Shown here piece by piece: positions 1 through 4,690 of a stretch of DNA of 6,500 bases. The notes below the pieces were generated by a model, which was not told the DNA's origin, did not search any database, and worked only from the letters and a program-made list of their open reading frames with translations. Made by a program: the position numbers and the translations under genes. Origin of the DNA: JANXQG01 sp037147235 (lineage in GTDB: Bacteria > Planctomycetota > Planctomycetia > Pirellulales > Thermoguttaceae); the NCBI GenBank assembly GCA_037147235.1, contig JBAWVO010000345.1, forward strand, positions 1 to 6,500, given 5' to 3'. Numbering within the stretch: the stretch's first letter is position 1; each line of letters opens with the position of its first letter.

Positions 1-47
1 GGCGGTAACTTCGTTCAATCCAAAAGGACAAACCCAAGCACGGGCAG

Positions 48-57
48 TATATATATT
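48..57 (+). promoter_or_regulatory. AT-rich candidate -10 region for the first small gene group
   Basis: An alternating TA tract (TATATATATT) lies about 20 bases before the first gene of the accessory group and stands out from its surroundings. TATATT at 52-57 matches five of six bases of the sigma-70 -10 consensus. I find no good -35 element at the right distance, so this is only a candidate promoter. The first gene's ribosome binding site, GGAG at 66-69, sits 9 bases before its ATG. Confidence 0.25.
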
Positions 58-78
58 TTGTTGGTGGAGTAATAAGAC

Positions 79-267
79 ATGAAACATACACGCAGACGCA
101 ATAATCGAGAAGCTGCCACCCGAAAGCGGTACAGCACGCTACCAGACACCCTGGAAGACATCGAACGCGGACCGGTTCGGCAGCAGTCGCTACTACCGGA
201 ACCGTTTGACCATAGTCAAGCCGCGAGATTCGCGCGGTTGACGAACGCGAAGGAACCGCCATGCTGA
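79..267 (+). CDS. Small basic protein, unknown function (62 aa)
   Basis: Not recognised. It is a 62-residue protein with a very basic N-terminus (KHTRRRNNREAATRKR, residues 2-17) and a more mixed C-terminal half. It has no membrane segment, signal peptide or cysteine pattern. The basic head would suit nucleic-acid contact, but that is only inference. The start is supported by GGAG at 66-69, nine bases upstream. The stop overlaps the start of the next gene by seven bases, which argues for translational coupling and for a real gene. It follows the AT-rich candidate promoter at 48-57 and appears to be the first gene of its group within this window; what lies before position 1 is unknown. Confidence 0.55.
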   Translation: MKHTRRRNNREAATRKRYSTLPDTLEDIERGPVRQQSLLPEPFDHSQAARFARLTNAKEPPC

Positions 268-536
268 CACGCAAAGCACTGGAAGACCTAGCACGCGCCT
301 ATCATGCCGCTGGAACGCCGTGGCGCATGTTCTGGCAGCAGTTCGCGGAAGATGCGATAGGAATCACCCTGCGCGACGGAGAACCGCTAGCACGGCGGTT
401 GTGCTGTCTTGTCGTGTGTGGGGAGTCGGTGTCGATAGCAAACGAAATGTTTTCGCTTGCTATTTTTTCCCTTCCACGACCACCAGCTTTTCCCCCCGCC
501 GTCCCCTTTGCCGTCTCTGTGTGCAGGACCAAGTAA
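261..536 (+). CDS. Small hypothetical protein whose reading frame runs through a terminator (91 aa as read)
   Basis: Not recognised. Residues 1-48 read like a real soluble helical protein (LTRKALEDLARAYHAAGTPWRMFWQQFAED, with W and F in amphipathic spacing). After about residue 50 the composition changes sharply: CCLVVCGE, then a Pro/Phe-rich tail (LPRPPAFPPAVPFAV). The start is well supported: AAGGA at 250-254 is six bases before the ATG, and the ATG overlaps the upstream stop. A strong intrinsic terminator at 436-468 falls at codons 59-70, so the last third of the frame is probably not natural protein. The simplest reading is that the original gene ended near the hairpin and a frameshift or small indel removed its stop. 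A shift into the frame ending with TAG at 436-438 would end it exactly at the foot of the hairpin. The N-terminal half is more credible than the whole. Confidence 0.5.
   Translation: MLTRKALEDLARAYHAAGTPWRMFWQQFAEDAIGITLRDGEPLARRLCCLVVCGESVSIANEMFSLAIFSLPRPPAFPPAVPFAVSVCRTK
436..468 (+). terminator. Strong intrinsic (Rho-independent) terminator
   Basis: The 12-base arm 436-447 pairs with 451-462 around a TGT loop (448-450), with one A.C mismatch (442 with 456). A run of six T follows at 463-468. Only the plus strand has the T-run, so it acts on rightward transcription, closing the first small gene group. It lies inside the open frame of the 261 gene, which is unusual. Confidence 0.85.
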
Positions 537-709
537 ATCTGCTTGCGTCGCTTTAGGGCCTTCGTGTAATCATTCGACGGCAAACCGCAAGGATTGTAAA
601 TCACTTTTTTGGCGAGATCGCTTTTTTGCCGGGATGCCAATATGTAGGTGGTGGCAAAATACACGAACCGAAACGCCGAAACTCGCGTTTCTGGTTTCAA
701 GAATCCAAA
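469..709. other. Stretch between the two small gene groups, no convincing gene
   Basis: I see no gene here except the doubtful tail of the 261 frame. The stretch holds pyrimidine-rich sequence (about 469-530), two T-hexamers (605-610 and 622-627) and an imperfect hairpin at 666-696. In that hairpin AACCGAAACG (666-675) pairs with CGTTTCTGGTT (686-696), with T692 bulged. There is no T-run after it, so it is not a terminator. The promoter for the second gene group should lie here or in the tandem repeat that follows. Confidence 0.5.
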
Positions 710-756
710 GCTGATGTCTACATTGTAATCATGCTGATGTCTACATTGTAATCATG
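710..756. repeat. Exact 23-bp tandem repeat, candidate operator of the ribbon-helix-helix gene
   Basis: Two identical 23-base units sit head to tail (710-732 and 733-755), and the match runs on one base to 756. Each unit contains the 9-base palindrome TACATTGTA (719-727 and 742-750) and TGTAAT, which resembles a -10 element (724-729 and 747-752). The start codon of the next gene (754-756) lies in the end of the second unit. Ribbon-helix-helix repressors typically bind tandem short operator sites, so this is a plausible autoregulatory operator. Promoter function is not shown: no -35 match was found at standard spacing for the first unit. Confidence 0.75.
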
Positions 757-945
757 GCAAAAGACCAAAGACTACAGTTCTTCGCACCGGAACTAGTTCG
801 GCAGAAGCTTATTCGATACGCCGCCGCCAATAAGATGCAGCGAAGCAAGGCATATCTGCTGGCTGTCTCAGTCGGTGCCGAACTACTCGCCGTCAAAGGA
901 ACCGTCGAACTACTCACCAAAGGAACCAAAGAAAATGGCAGTTGA
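754..945 (+). CDS. Probable ribbon-helix-helix (CopG/Arc-like) DNA-binding protein (63 aa)
   Basis: This is likely a small transcriptional regulator. The order of segments fits the ribbon-helix-helix fold: a short strand (RLQFFA, residues 6-11), helix A (residues 12-26, PELVRQKLIRYAAAN), a turn (KMQRS), and helix B (residues 32-46, AYLLAVSVGAELL). The length (63 aa) is normal for such proteins, which act as dimers with the strands in the DNA major groove. The C-terminus carries a microduplication, ELLAVKGT then VELLTKGT, matching a DNA repeat at 879-927. No good Shine-Dalgarno precedes the ATG because the 23-bp tandem repeat occupies that place. It heads the five-gene overlapping run, and its end overlaps the next start by 11 bases. 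Autorepression through the upstream repeat is an inference. The fold assignment is by pattern only. Confidence 0.6.
   Translation: MAKDQRLQFFAPELVRQKLIRYAAANKMQRSKAYLLAVSVGAELLAVKGTVELLTKGTKENGS
879..927 (+). repeat. Imperfect tandem duplication carrying a duplicated ribosome binding site
   Basis: CGAACTACTC occurs at 879-888 and 906-915, each followed by AAAGGAACC (895-903 and 919-927). The first unit has three extra bases (27-base period). The repeat stays in frame in the ribbon-helix-helix gene. The second AAAGGA lies just ahead of the ATG at 935 and probably serves as that gene's ribosome binding site, so the duplication copied a translation signal as well as a protein segment. Confidence 0.7.
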
Positions 946-1336
946 CCTACAGGCAGTTAAGGACGGACTCGAAGCACGATCATTGTTGATCGCCGCACGG
1001 ATCGCCGCCAATGAAGACGTGCCTGATGCCGATGTGGAAACCTGCCTATTGGCATTAGGCAGCCGTTTCGATGGCGAGTTGGCTAAGGCACAGAAGCGGC
1101 TGAGAATTGCGACATTACAAGCGGAAATGGCGCCGATGAAGGAAGTCTTGGAACTGGCATGTAGCGCAACGGAAGCTGCATATCGCGCTAAGGATGCCAC
1201 CATTGAACGCCATAAGACCGAACTCAATGACGCAGACCGTGCCTATCGGGATGCGTGGTTGGTTTCCAATGGGAAGCAGGCCGCACTGAATCGCGTGGAA
1301 ACCGAAGTTATGAAATTGCAGCGAGAAGTAGCATGA
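935..1336 (+). CDS. Helical, coiled-coil-like protein of unknown function (133 aa)
   Basis: Not recognised. The protein is almost entirely predicted helix, rich in Ala, Glu, Lys, Arg and Leu, with long charged stretches (roughly residues 40-133: ELAKAQKRLRIATLQAEM, then AAYRAKDATIERHKTELNDADRAYRDAW) typical of a coiled coil. No membrane segment or enzymatic motif is seen. I chose the ATG at 935 because AAAGGA lies at 919-924 and the position gives an 11-base overlap with the preceding gene. The alternative ATG at 875 would add a 20-residue tail made only of the other-frame reading of the tandem repeat (NYSPSKEP, SNYSPKEP), which looks artificial. Its TGA overlaps the next ATG (ATGA). Scaffold-like or structural roles are possible in a phage-like element, but nothing in the sequence proves it. 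Confidence 0.7.
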   Translation: MAVDLQAVKDGLEARSLLIAARIAANEDVPDADVETCLLALGSRFDGELAKAQKRLRIATLQAEMAPMKEVLELACSATEAAYRAKDATIERHKTELNDADRAYRDAWLVSNGKQAALNRVETEVMKLQREVA

Positions 1337-1965
1337 ACCAAGCCGAATTGCAGCAAATCGTTGACGACGCAATCGACGGCGGGGCGATTGCGGGGTATTT
1401 CACCGCGCTCTGCCGCAGTGTCCAGCGACTCCAAGAATCGCTAGTGCCGATTGCAGAAAACCACAAAAAGCTGCAATGGCTCTTTGCCGACGACGACGAA
1501 AAACCAGTTACGAAACCGAAACCCAAACAGAAAGCAAAGAACGTGGAAATTCCGCACAAAATTACCGACGCGCGAAACGTGGCAAAATACGCAAAACAAA
1601 TCCGAGACGCCGAACGACTGGCAGGGTTGGGCGGAGTCCTACGCGACGCGCGCGGACAGCCGGTGGATACCACCAAACTTTGGGAAAAAGTTGACGGCGT
1701 TCACCACCCCGCTGGACAATCTGGACGGCAGACACGAACGCGCCCGTCGCAAGCCGAAGTTACGGACTGCTACCGCAAAGCCGCGAACATGCCAGGGACC
1801 GCGCTCGAGAAGTCGATTTTGGAAACTGCCGCCTTCGCCGCTAACAACAACAAGTGGGCGCAGTTCCTCCACGAGACGCGGTTGCAACTCAAGAGTTTCA
1901 TGGCATTGCCGCCGTCGCTACAGTTCATTCGGGGTGGAGATACAAACGATGGCAAAGCGAAGTGA
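1333..1965 (+). CDS. Two-part hypothetical protein with a Lys/Pro linker (210 aa)
   Basis: Not recognised. Residues 1-52 form an acidic helical region (MNQAELQQIVDDAIDGG, then LCRSVQRLQESL). A Lys/Pro-rich linker follows (about 56-70, EKPVTKPKPKQKAKN). The larger C-terminal part (75-200) has predicted helices and a basic segment (GRQTRTRPSQ, 131-140). It is soluble, with no signal peptide. The ATG at 1333 is chosen because it gives an ATGA overlap with the preceding stop, with weak GAGAAG at 1323-1328. An in-frame ATG at 1255 exists but lies deep within the upstream gene. The end overlaps the next gene by 17 bases. The layout (small helical head, flexible linker, larger tail) suggests a protein that joins two partners, but that is speculation. 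Confidence 0.7.
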   Translation: MNQAELQQIVDDAIDGGAIAGYFTALCRSVQRLQESLVPIAENHKKLQWLFADDDEKPVTKPKPKQKAKNVEIPHKITDARNVAKYAKQIRDAERLAGLGGVLRDARGQPVDTTKLWEKVDGVHHPAGQSGRQTRTRPSQAEVTDCYRKAANMPGTALEKSILETAAFAANNNKWAQFLHETRLQLKSFMALPPSLQFIRGGDTNDGKAK

Positions 1966-2110
1966 CTTACAATCGTTAGCTGATAGCATCTGCCGCTTGG
2001 TTAGCCAAGTGGCTAGAACGGCAGGCGATGCCGACGACGACGCAGCAGGCGATGCGTGGGACGCCTTAACAGCCGTATTGGCGATACTGGAAGGAAATCA
2101 AGATGGTTAA
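1949..2110 (+). CDS. Very small acidic helical protein, unknown function (53 aa)
   Basis: Not recognised. The 53 residues form two probable helices (SDLQSLADSICRLVSQVART and AWDALTAVLAILEG) around an acidic Asp/Ala hinge (AGDADDDAAGDA, residues 25-36). The hinge carries an 11-base direct repeat, GCAGGCGATGC at 2021-2031 and 2045-2055, in frame as AGDA...AGDA. The start is supported by GGAG at 1936-1939, nine bases before the ATG. It overlaps the upstream gene by 17 bases and the downstream gene by eight. A longer open frame extends upstream from 1451, but that part is a shadow of the 1333 gene. The size, acidity and coupled position fit a small partner or accessory protein of its neighbours. 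Confidence 0.6.
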   Translation: MAKRSDLQSLADSICRLVSQVARTAGDADDDAAGDAWDALTAVLAILEGNQDG

Positions 2111-2471
2111 TGCTGTCGAAAGCACCCGTAAGTCAGACGGAAAGTTCGCCGTAGGAAATCGCTGCGCTGCCGTTCATGGCGCGAATCGGCGCGGGCTGGC
2201 TCTGCTCGTCTTCGGAGTCTACACTCCCGAACGAGTAGAACCGGCACTGGAAAACATCCTAACAATCGCCTGCGACCCAGCACGACCGGCACTCGCAATC
2301 AAAGCAATGGAATTGATAAGCAAGCTAGTCGGGATTCAGCAGACGACAATCGAACTGTTGACCGCTGACGAGCACTCGACACCCGAGCAGCGTGTTACAC
2401 GACTGCGCGAGCGCATGGCCGAACTACTCTGCGCGCCGTCCGCCGTGCCGATGATTTACTCGCACGAATGA
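2103..2471 (+). CDS. Hypothetical protein, weakly like small mobile-element or phage proteins (122 aa)
   Basis: No firm family assignment. The N-terminus has an SDGKFAVGNRCAAVHGANRR stretch (11-30) that recalls the 'GxFxxGN/Q...G' head of DUF5681-type proteins often found in phages and mobile elements. It is followed by a helical segment (EPALENILTIACDPARPALAIKAMELISKLVGIQQTTIELL, 48-86 region) similar in style to small-terminase-like or element-encoded helical proteins. The match is loose and by eye. A final helix follows (PEQRVTRLRERMAELL, 94-109). The start has an excellent ribosome binding site, AAGGA at 2091-2095, and overlaps the preceding stop by eight bases. It is the last gene of the run. 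A compound terminator begins ten bases after its stop. Confidence 0.7.
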   Translation: MVNAVESTRKSDGKFAVGNRCAAVHGANRRGLALLVFGVYTPERVEPALENILTIACDPARPALAIKAMELISKLVGIQQTTIELLTADEHSTPEQRVTRLRERMAELLCAPSAVPMIYSHE

Positions 2472-2480
2472 CGTTCCTCA

Positions 2481-2551
2481 CCGGTTGGGGCAGTAAAAAG
2501 GTACTTCGGGGTTCCCGAGCGACTTGACCCGCTCCTGCCCCCCCGGTTTTT
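2481..2551 (+). terminator. Compound hairpin with T-run ending the five-gene run
   Basis: The outer stem pairs CCGG (2481-2484) plus GGGGCAG (2487-2493) with CTGCCCC (2535-2541) plus CCGG (2543-2546), with a small internal loop of TT opposite C. An inner hairpin pairs TCGGG (2506-2510) with CCCGA (2514-2518) around GTT. Five T follow at 2547-2551. The place, ten bases after the last stop, and the T-run support an intrinsic terminator. The large 41-base loop is unusual and would also suit a small structured RNA. Confidence 0.6.
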
Positions 2552-2568
2552 CTATCGTCCTACTCTTA

Positions 2569-2703
2569 GGACAGCAGTACACTACTTGCATATCATGGTG
2601 TGCTACCCCCGCTGGTATTGCTTTTAGGCGTGGTTCTTGTCACTGCATGGCACAGACATGGCACCAGCGTTTATGCAGTATCGCAAGTCTTTGCAGCATA
2701 ACG
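2569..2703. repeat. Degenerate module, copy 1
   Basis: Motifs in order: GGACAG (2569-2574) and GTACACTAC (2577-2585); GGTGTGCTACCCCCGC (2597-2612); CATGGCAC twice at 11-base spacing (2646-2653 and 2657-2664); GCAGTATCG (2675-2683); and AAGTCTTT followed by GCATAACG (about 2685-2703). The same motifs occur in the same order in copy 2. TTATGC (2671-2676) can also pair with GCATAA (2696-2701), closing a hairpin round GCAGTATCG. Confidence 0.55.
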
Positions 2704-2720
2704 ACTTTCAAGCACCAACT

Positions 2721-2739
2721 ATCTGACTGCCCGTCAGAT
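2721..2739. repeat. Perfect hairpin between the two module copies
   Basis: ATCTGAC (2721-2727) pairs perfectly with GTCAGAT (2733-2739) around the loop TGCCC. There is no T-run, so it is not a terminator. It sits in the gap between the two module copies. A second small inverted repeat, TGCCG-AA-CGGCA, follows at 2756-2767. Confidence 0.6.
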
Positions 2740-2807
2740 TGACGTTGTAGCGACGTGCCGAACGGCAGCAAGCGTACACTATCGGCAGCACTACCTAAGT
2801 GGTGGAC

Positions 2808-2817
2808 AGTGTACACT
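2808..2817. repeat. Perfect 10-bp palindrome AGTGTACACT
   Basis: AGTGTACACT reads the same on both strands and is flanked by GTGG (2802-2805) and CCAC (2819-2822), making a longer imperfect inverted repeat. The half-site GTACACTA recurs at 2577-2584 and 2774-2781. This looks like a binding site for a dimeric protein. The partner is unknown; the element's own ribbon-helix-helix protein is one candidate, but its putative operator sequence (TACATTGTA) differs. Confidence 0.5.
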
Positions 2818-2822
2818 ACCAC

Positions 2823-2840
2823 GGGCAGGGGGGGGTAGGG
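2823..2840 (+). other. Potential G-quadruplex
   Basis: Four G-tracts with very short loops can be drawn: GGG (2823-2825), CA, GGG and GGG inside an eight-G run (2828-2835), TA, GGG (2838-2840). This meets the usual G3-with-short-loop rule on the plus strand. It begins six bases after the palindrome at 2808-2817. Confidence 0.55.
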
Positions 2841-3135
2841 AGCGACCGGGAAAGTGGAAGCGCGCCCCTGGTGGGTGTACCCCGCGAAATTTTTTCCATT
2901 TTTCAACTCGGGTTCGGCCGCCGTGTTGTTGATACTCGTCATGGCACCGTCATGGCACCGGCAGTATCGAAGCTTCCGTAAGTCGTTATGGCGTAAGGTT
3001 TGTGGCGTTTTATTATTTGTCGCCGGGTCAAGTTTGGCACGAGGGAATGGCTGTCTAATATCGAATCTCTCGGATTTCGTAGGCGCAATTTGCAGGTCAT
3101 TCCGTCAAGGTAGGGTGCAAAAGAATAGGGCGAGA

Positions 3136-4308
3136 CTACTTTGACGTTGACCACCGCGGATCGGGCTGGGCGAGAATCTCGGCGGGAGTGCTTTGTTGCA
3201 ATCGTGCGATGGCCGCAGTGGCTGCTTGCACGTGGGCCGCATCGACAAGGGGTTCCAACTCGACGACGAAGTTCCGCGACTGGCCCGGGCCTAGCTCGAC
3301 GACGCGGCCCATTTGCTTCTCGAATGACTTGACGTTGGGAAAGTTTGTGGCAGGCTCCAACCCTGTAACATAGCCGTCTTGGGCCGCTTCGCGATTCTTC
3401 CAAATCGAGAAACAAGGCAATTGCCGCGTGTTGAATTTCAGGCTCACACCCTGCGTCGCCCCGGGATTGTGAAGCAGGGCTTGCGTGTTGCCATCCGCGT
3501 CGCTGGCCGGTTCCAGGAAGAAGCAGACTTCCGTCGAGCCGGGCGTTTCCGGGCCGTAGAGGTTCCAGGAGGGCAAATCGGCAGCGGTAACGGAGTCGCG
3601 CGGCGCAAGCTTCTTCACCGGCAGCAATACCTTCCCGCCGGGTTGCAAGAACGGCACGCCGAAGTTGATGTGATAGAGCAACTCGAAATCAATTGCCGCA
3701 GCGGAGAGATTCGTTACCTTGTCGTACACGACAAGGCCCGGCCGGCCTACCTGGGTTTCAATCGACGTTTCCAAACGGAGCTTGCTGCCAAACAATCGGG
3801 TCTCATCCACCGTACCGCGAATGGCGATGCGGCCCGAGTCGCCGTCAATCGCCACTTCGACCTTGTGGGCGGGAAGGTTGGCAATCTTGCCGTGCAAGCC
3901 GTAACGCAACCGGCCATCGGGCTGGAACTCCGGAGCACCGTTGCTCTCCAGTCCACAACGGACCAGCAGCTCATCAAAGCCATCGAGCCAGCCAATCCCA
4001 TCGGGATGCTCCGCACGGACATAGGCGGGATGGACCGGTCCGCGGACGGGTGATTTCCAGCCGAGGTGCAGATCGCCCAGACATGCCCGCCAGATTCCCA
4101 TGCCGCGAGTAGGCACCACGACGAAGCGGAAATCGCCATGCCGGACTTCGATCACGTCAACGCCTTGAGACAGCCCCGCCCGTAGCGTTCGCTTGACAAC
4201 GCTATAGCCTTCGGCCGCCCCGCCGACCTGTTCTGGCCCTAGGGCAATCTGATCGACATAAAGATCTTGATCGTGGTCAACAAGCGTCCAAGTTTGGGTC
4301 GGCATCAT
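3136..4308 (-). CDS. DUF4432 family protein, aldose-1-epimerase-like
   Basis: This is a probable sugar-binding enzyme of the galactose-mutarotase fold, in the DUF4432 branch, cytoplasmic (no signal peptide). Family-typical stretches include VVVPTRGMGIW (63-73), GWLDGFDELLVRCGLESNGAPE (106-127 region), RYGLHG (135-140), LLYHINFGVPF (210-220) and GYVTGLEPATNFPN (312-325). By analogy with aldose epimerases, His139, His213 and Glu318 are candidate catalytic residues; this is inference from position, since the family reaction is not firmly established. The length (390 aa) is in line with the family. Two adjacent ATGs (4308 and 4305 as first bases) are both possible. GGAA at about 4317-4320 favours the first. 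The gene is convergent with the small gene run and divergent from the lipoprotein pair, so it is probably a single-gene unit, likely in carbohydrate use. Confidence 0.9.
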   Translation of the reverse strand: MMPTQTWTLVDHDQDLYVDQIALGPEQVGGAAEGYSVVKRTLRAGLSQGVDVIEVRHGDFRFVVVPTRGMGIWRACLGDLHLGWKSPVRGPVHPAYVRAEHPDGIGWLDGFDELLVRCGLESNGAPEFQPDGRLRYGLHGKIANLPAHKVEVAIDGDSGRIAIRGTVDETRLFGSKLRLETSIETQVGRPGLVVYDKVTNLSAAAIDFELLYHINFGVPFLQPGGKVLLPVKKLAPRDSVTAADLPSWNLYGPETPGSTEVCFFLEPASDADGNTQALLHNPGATQGVSLKFNTRQLPCFSIWKNREAAQDGYVTGLEPATNFPNVKSFEKQMGRVVELGPGQSRNFVVELEPLVDAAHVQAATAAIARLQQSTPAEILAQPDPRWSTSK

Positions 4309-4607
4309 GGTGGAGTTCCGGGCGGTGGAAAAGGTTGAGAAACGGTATGTGCTCCCTTCAATCTACAACGAATTCATACGGTACGCGAGTGGGCTGGTAT
4401 CGACGGCCGGAGAATTGCGATGCAAATATCCCCCTTGTTGTGGCCGGTCTCTGCGAGCCACGCCGCCGACCGAAGGTCTCCAATTTACCGGGAAAAGGGA
4501 GTTGTATTTCGTTCTCTTTCATGTCATTTGTGTGTTTCGTGGTTCTTCGAGAGTGTTTTGAAATAGTTTCTAAGCCTAATGATCGTTACAACCGAAGATA
4601 GAGGAAC

Positions 4608-4631
4608 GTAGCGTGGGCATCCTGCCTGCGT
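4608..4631. repeat. Dispersed-repeat-like palindromic phrase
   Basis: The stretch holds GGGCA (4614-4618 region) facing TGCCT (4623-4627 region) around a short loop, flanked by GCGT-type sequence on both sides. From memory, similar 'GTGGGCATCCTGCCTGC' phrases recur between genes in planctomycete genomes. That is recollection and not something this window can show, as only one copy is present. Confidence 0.3.
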
Positions 4632-4660
4632 AAAGAAAATATCTTACCAGAATCAAGTCG

Positions 4661-4672
4661 GTTCGGCCGAAC
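4661..4672. promoter_or_regulatory. Perfect 12-bp palindrome GTTCGGCCGAAC next to the ribosome binding site
   Basis: GTTCGGCCGAAC is identical on both strands and ends immediately before the purine-rich Shine-Dalgarno region (GGGGAAGGA, 4673-4681) of the lpoB-like gene. It could be an operator for a dimeric regulator, or chance in GC-rich sequence. As RNA the centre is too tight for a full hairpin, so a protein site is likelier than an RNA switch. Confidence 0.4.
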
Positions 4673-4690
4673 GGGGAAGGAATCCGCAAG

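Larger units (their letters stand above)
2804..2998. repeat. Degenerate module, copy 2
   Basis: Motifs in order: GGACAG (2804-2809) and GTACACTAC (2811-2819); GGTGTACCCCGC (2874-2885); CATGGCAC twice at 11-base spacing (2940-2947 and 2951-2958); GCAGTATCG (2961-2969); and AAGTCGTTATGGCGTAAGG (2980-2998). The last three blocks span 59 bases here and 58 in copy 1, while the front part is about 60 bases longer than in copy 1. Similarity between motifs is low, so the copies are old, or only the motifs are under selection. Confidence 0.55.
2552..3135. other. Repeat-rich untranslated region, no gene seen
   Basis: This stretch of almost 600 bases has only short open frames with implausible composition, and none has a good ribosome binding site. 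I found no tRNA or known riboswitch by eye. It contains the duplicated module, palindromes, hairpins and a G-rich tract listed separately. Beyond 2998 it holds AT-rich sequence (3007-3020) and nothing else I can name. It lies between two convergent genes, so promoters are not needed here, and its density of repeated motifs calls for another explanation: an attachment site, recombination target, replication or transfer origin, or a structured RNA. Confidence 0.6.
4309..4690. other. Divergent intergenic region
   Basis: This 382-base gap between divergent genes has no credible gene and should hold both promoters, but no clear -35/-10 pair could be fixed. It contains a hairpin (GTGGC 4440-4444 with GCCAC 4457-4461), a degenerate TTTC/TTTG-GTG phrase at about 4517-4545, a repeat-like palindrome at 4608-4631 and a perfect palindrome at 4661-4672. 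Confidence 0.6.

Noticed and set aside
612..627. GCGAGATCGC followed by six T, as a second terminator
   Set aside because: The palindrome would leave only a two-base loop and a four-base stem, too tight for a stable hairpin.
302..700. 132-residue open frame on the minus strand
   Set aside because: It crosses the plus-strand terminator and the 261 gene, has low-quality composition and no visible ribosome binding site, and matches nothing I know.
1451..1948. Upstream extension of the 1949-2110 frame
   Set aside because: It lies wholly inside the 1333-1965 gene in another frame. The ATG at 1949 has a good GGAG ribosome binding site and the short overlap seen throughout the run.
1996..2016. Two mutually exclusive small hairpins (CTTGG/CCAAG and TAGCC/GGCTA) as a riboswitch-like element
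   Set aside because: They are five-base stems inside a coding gene, and such pairs are expected by chance.
2524..2742. 72-residue plus-strand frame in the untranslated stretch
   Set aside because: It begins within the terminator structure, is rich in Cys, Ser and Thr without pattern, has no ribosome binding site and overlaps the repeat module.
2640..2998. Module copies as integron attC sites or CRISPR repeats
   Set aside because: The GTTRRRY core and its inverse are not matched, and there are only two degenerate copies with no regular spacing or spacers.
2939..3415. 158-residue minus-strand frame extending beyond the DUF4432 stop
   Set aside because: Most of it is the wrong frame of the DUF4432 gene and the rest is in the repeat region. 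No domain is seen.
3379..4112. Long plus-strand frames (224 and 139 residues) opposite the DUF4432 gene
   Set aside because: These are antisense shadows of a well-supported gene in GC-rich sequence.
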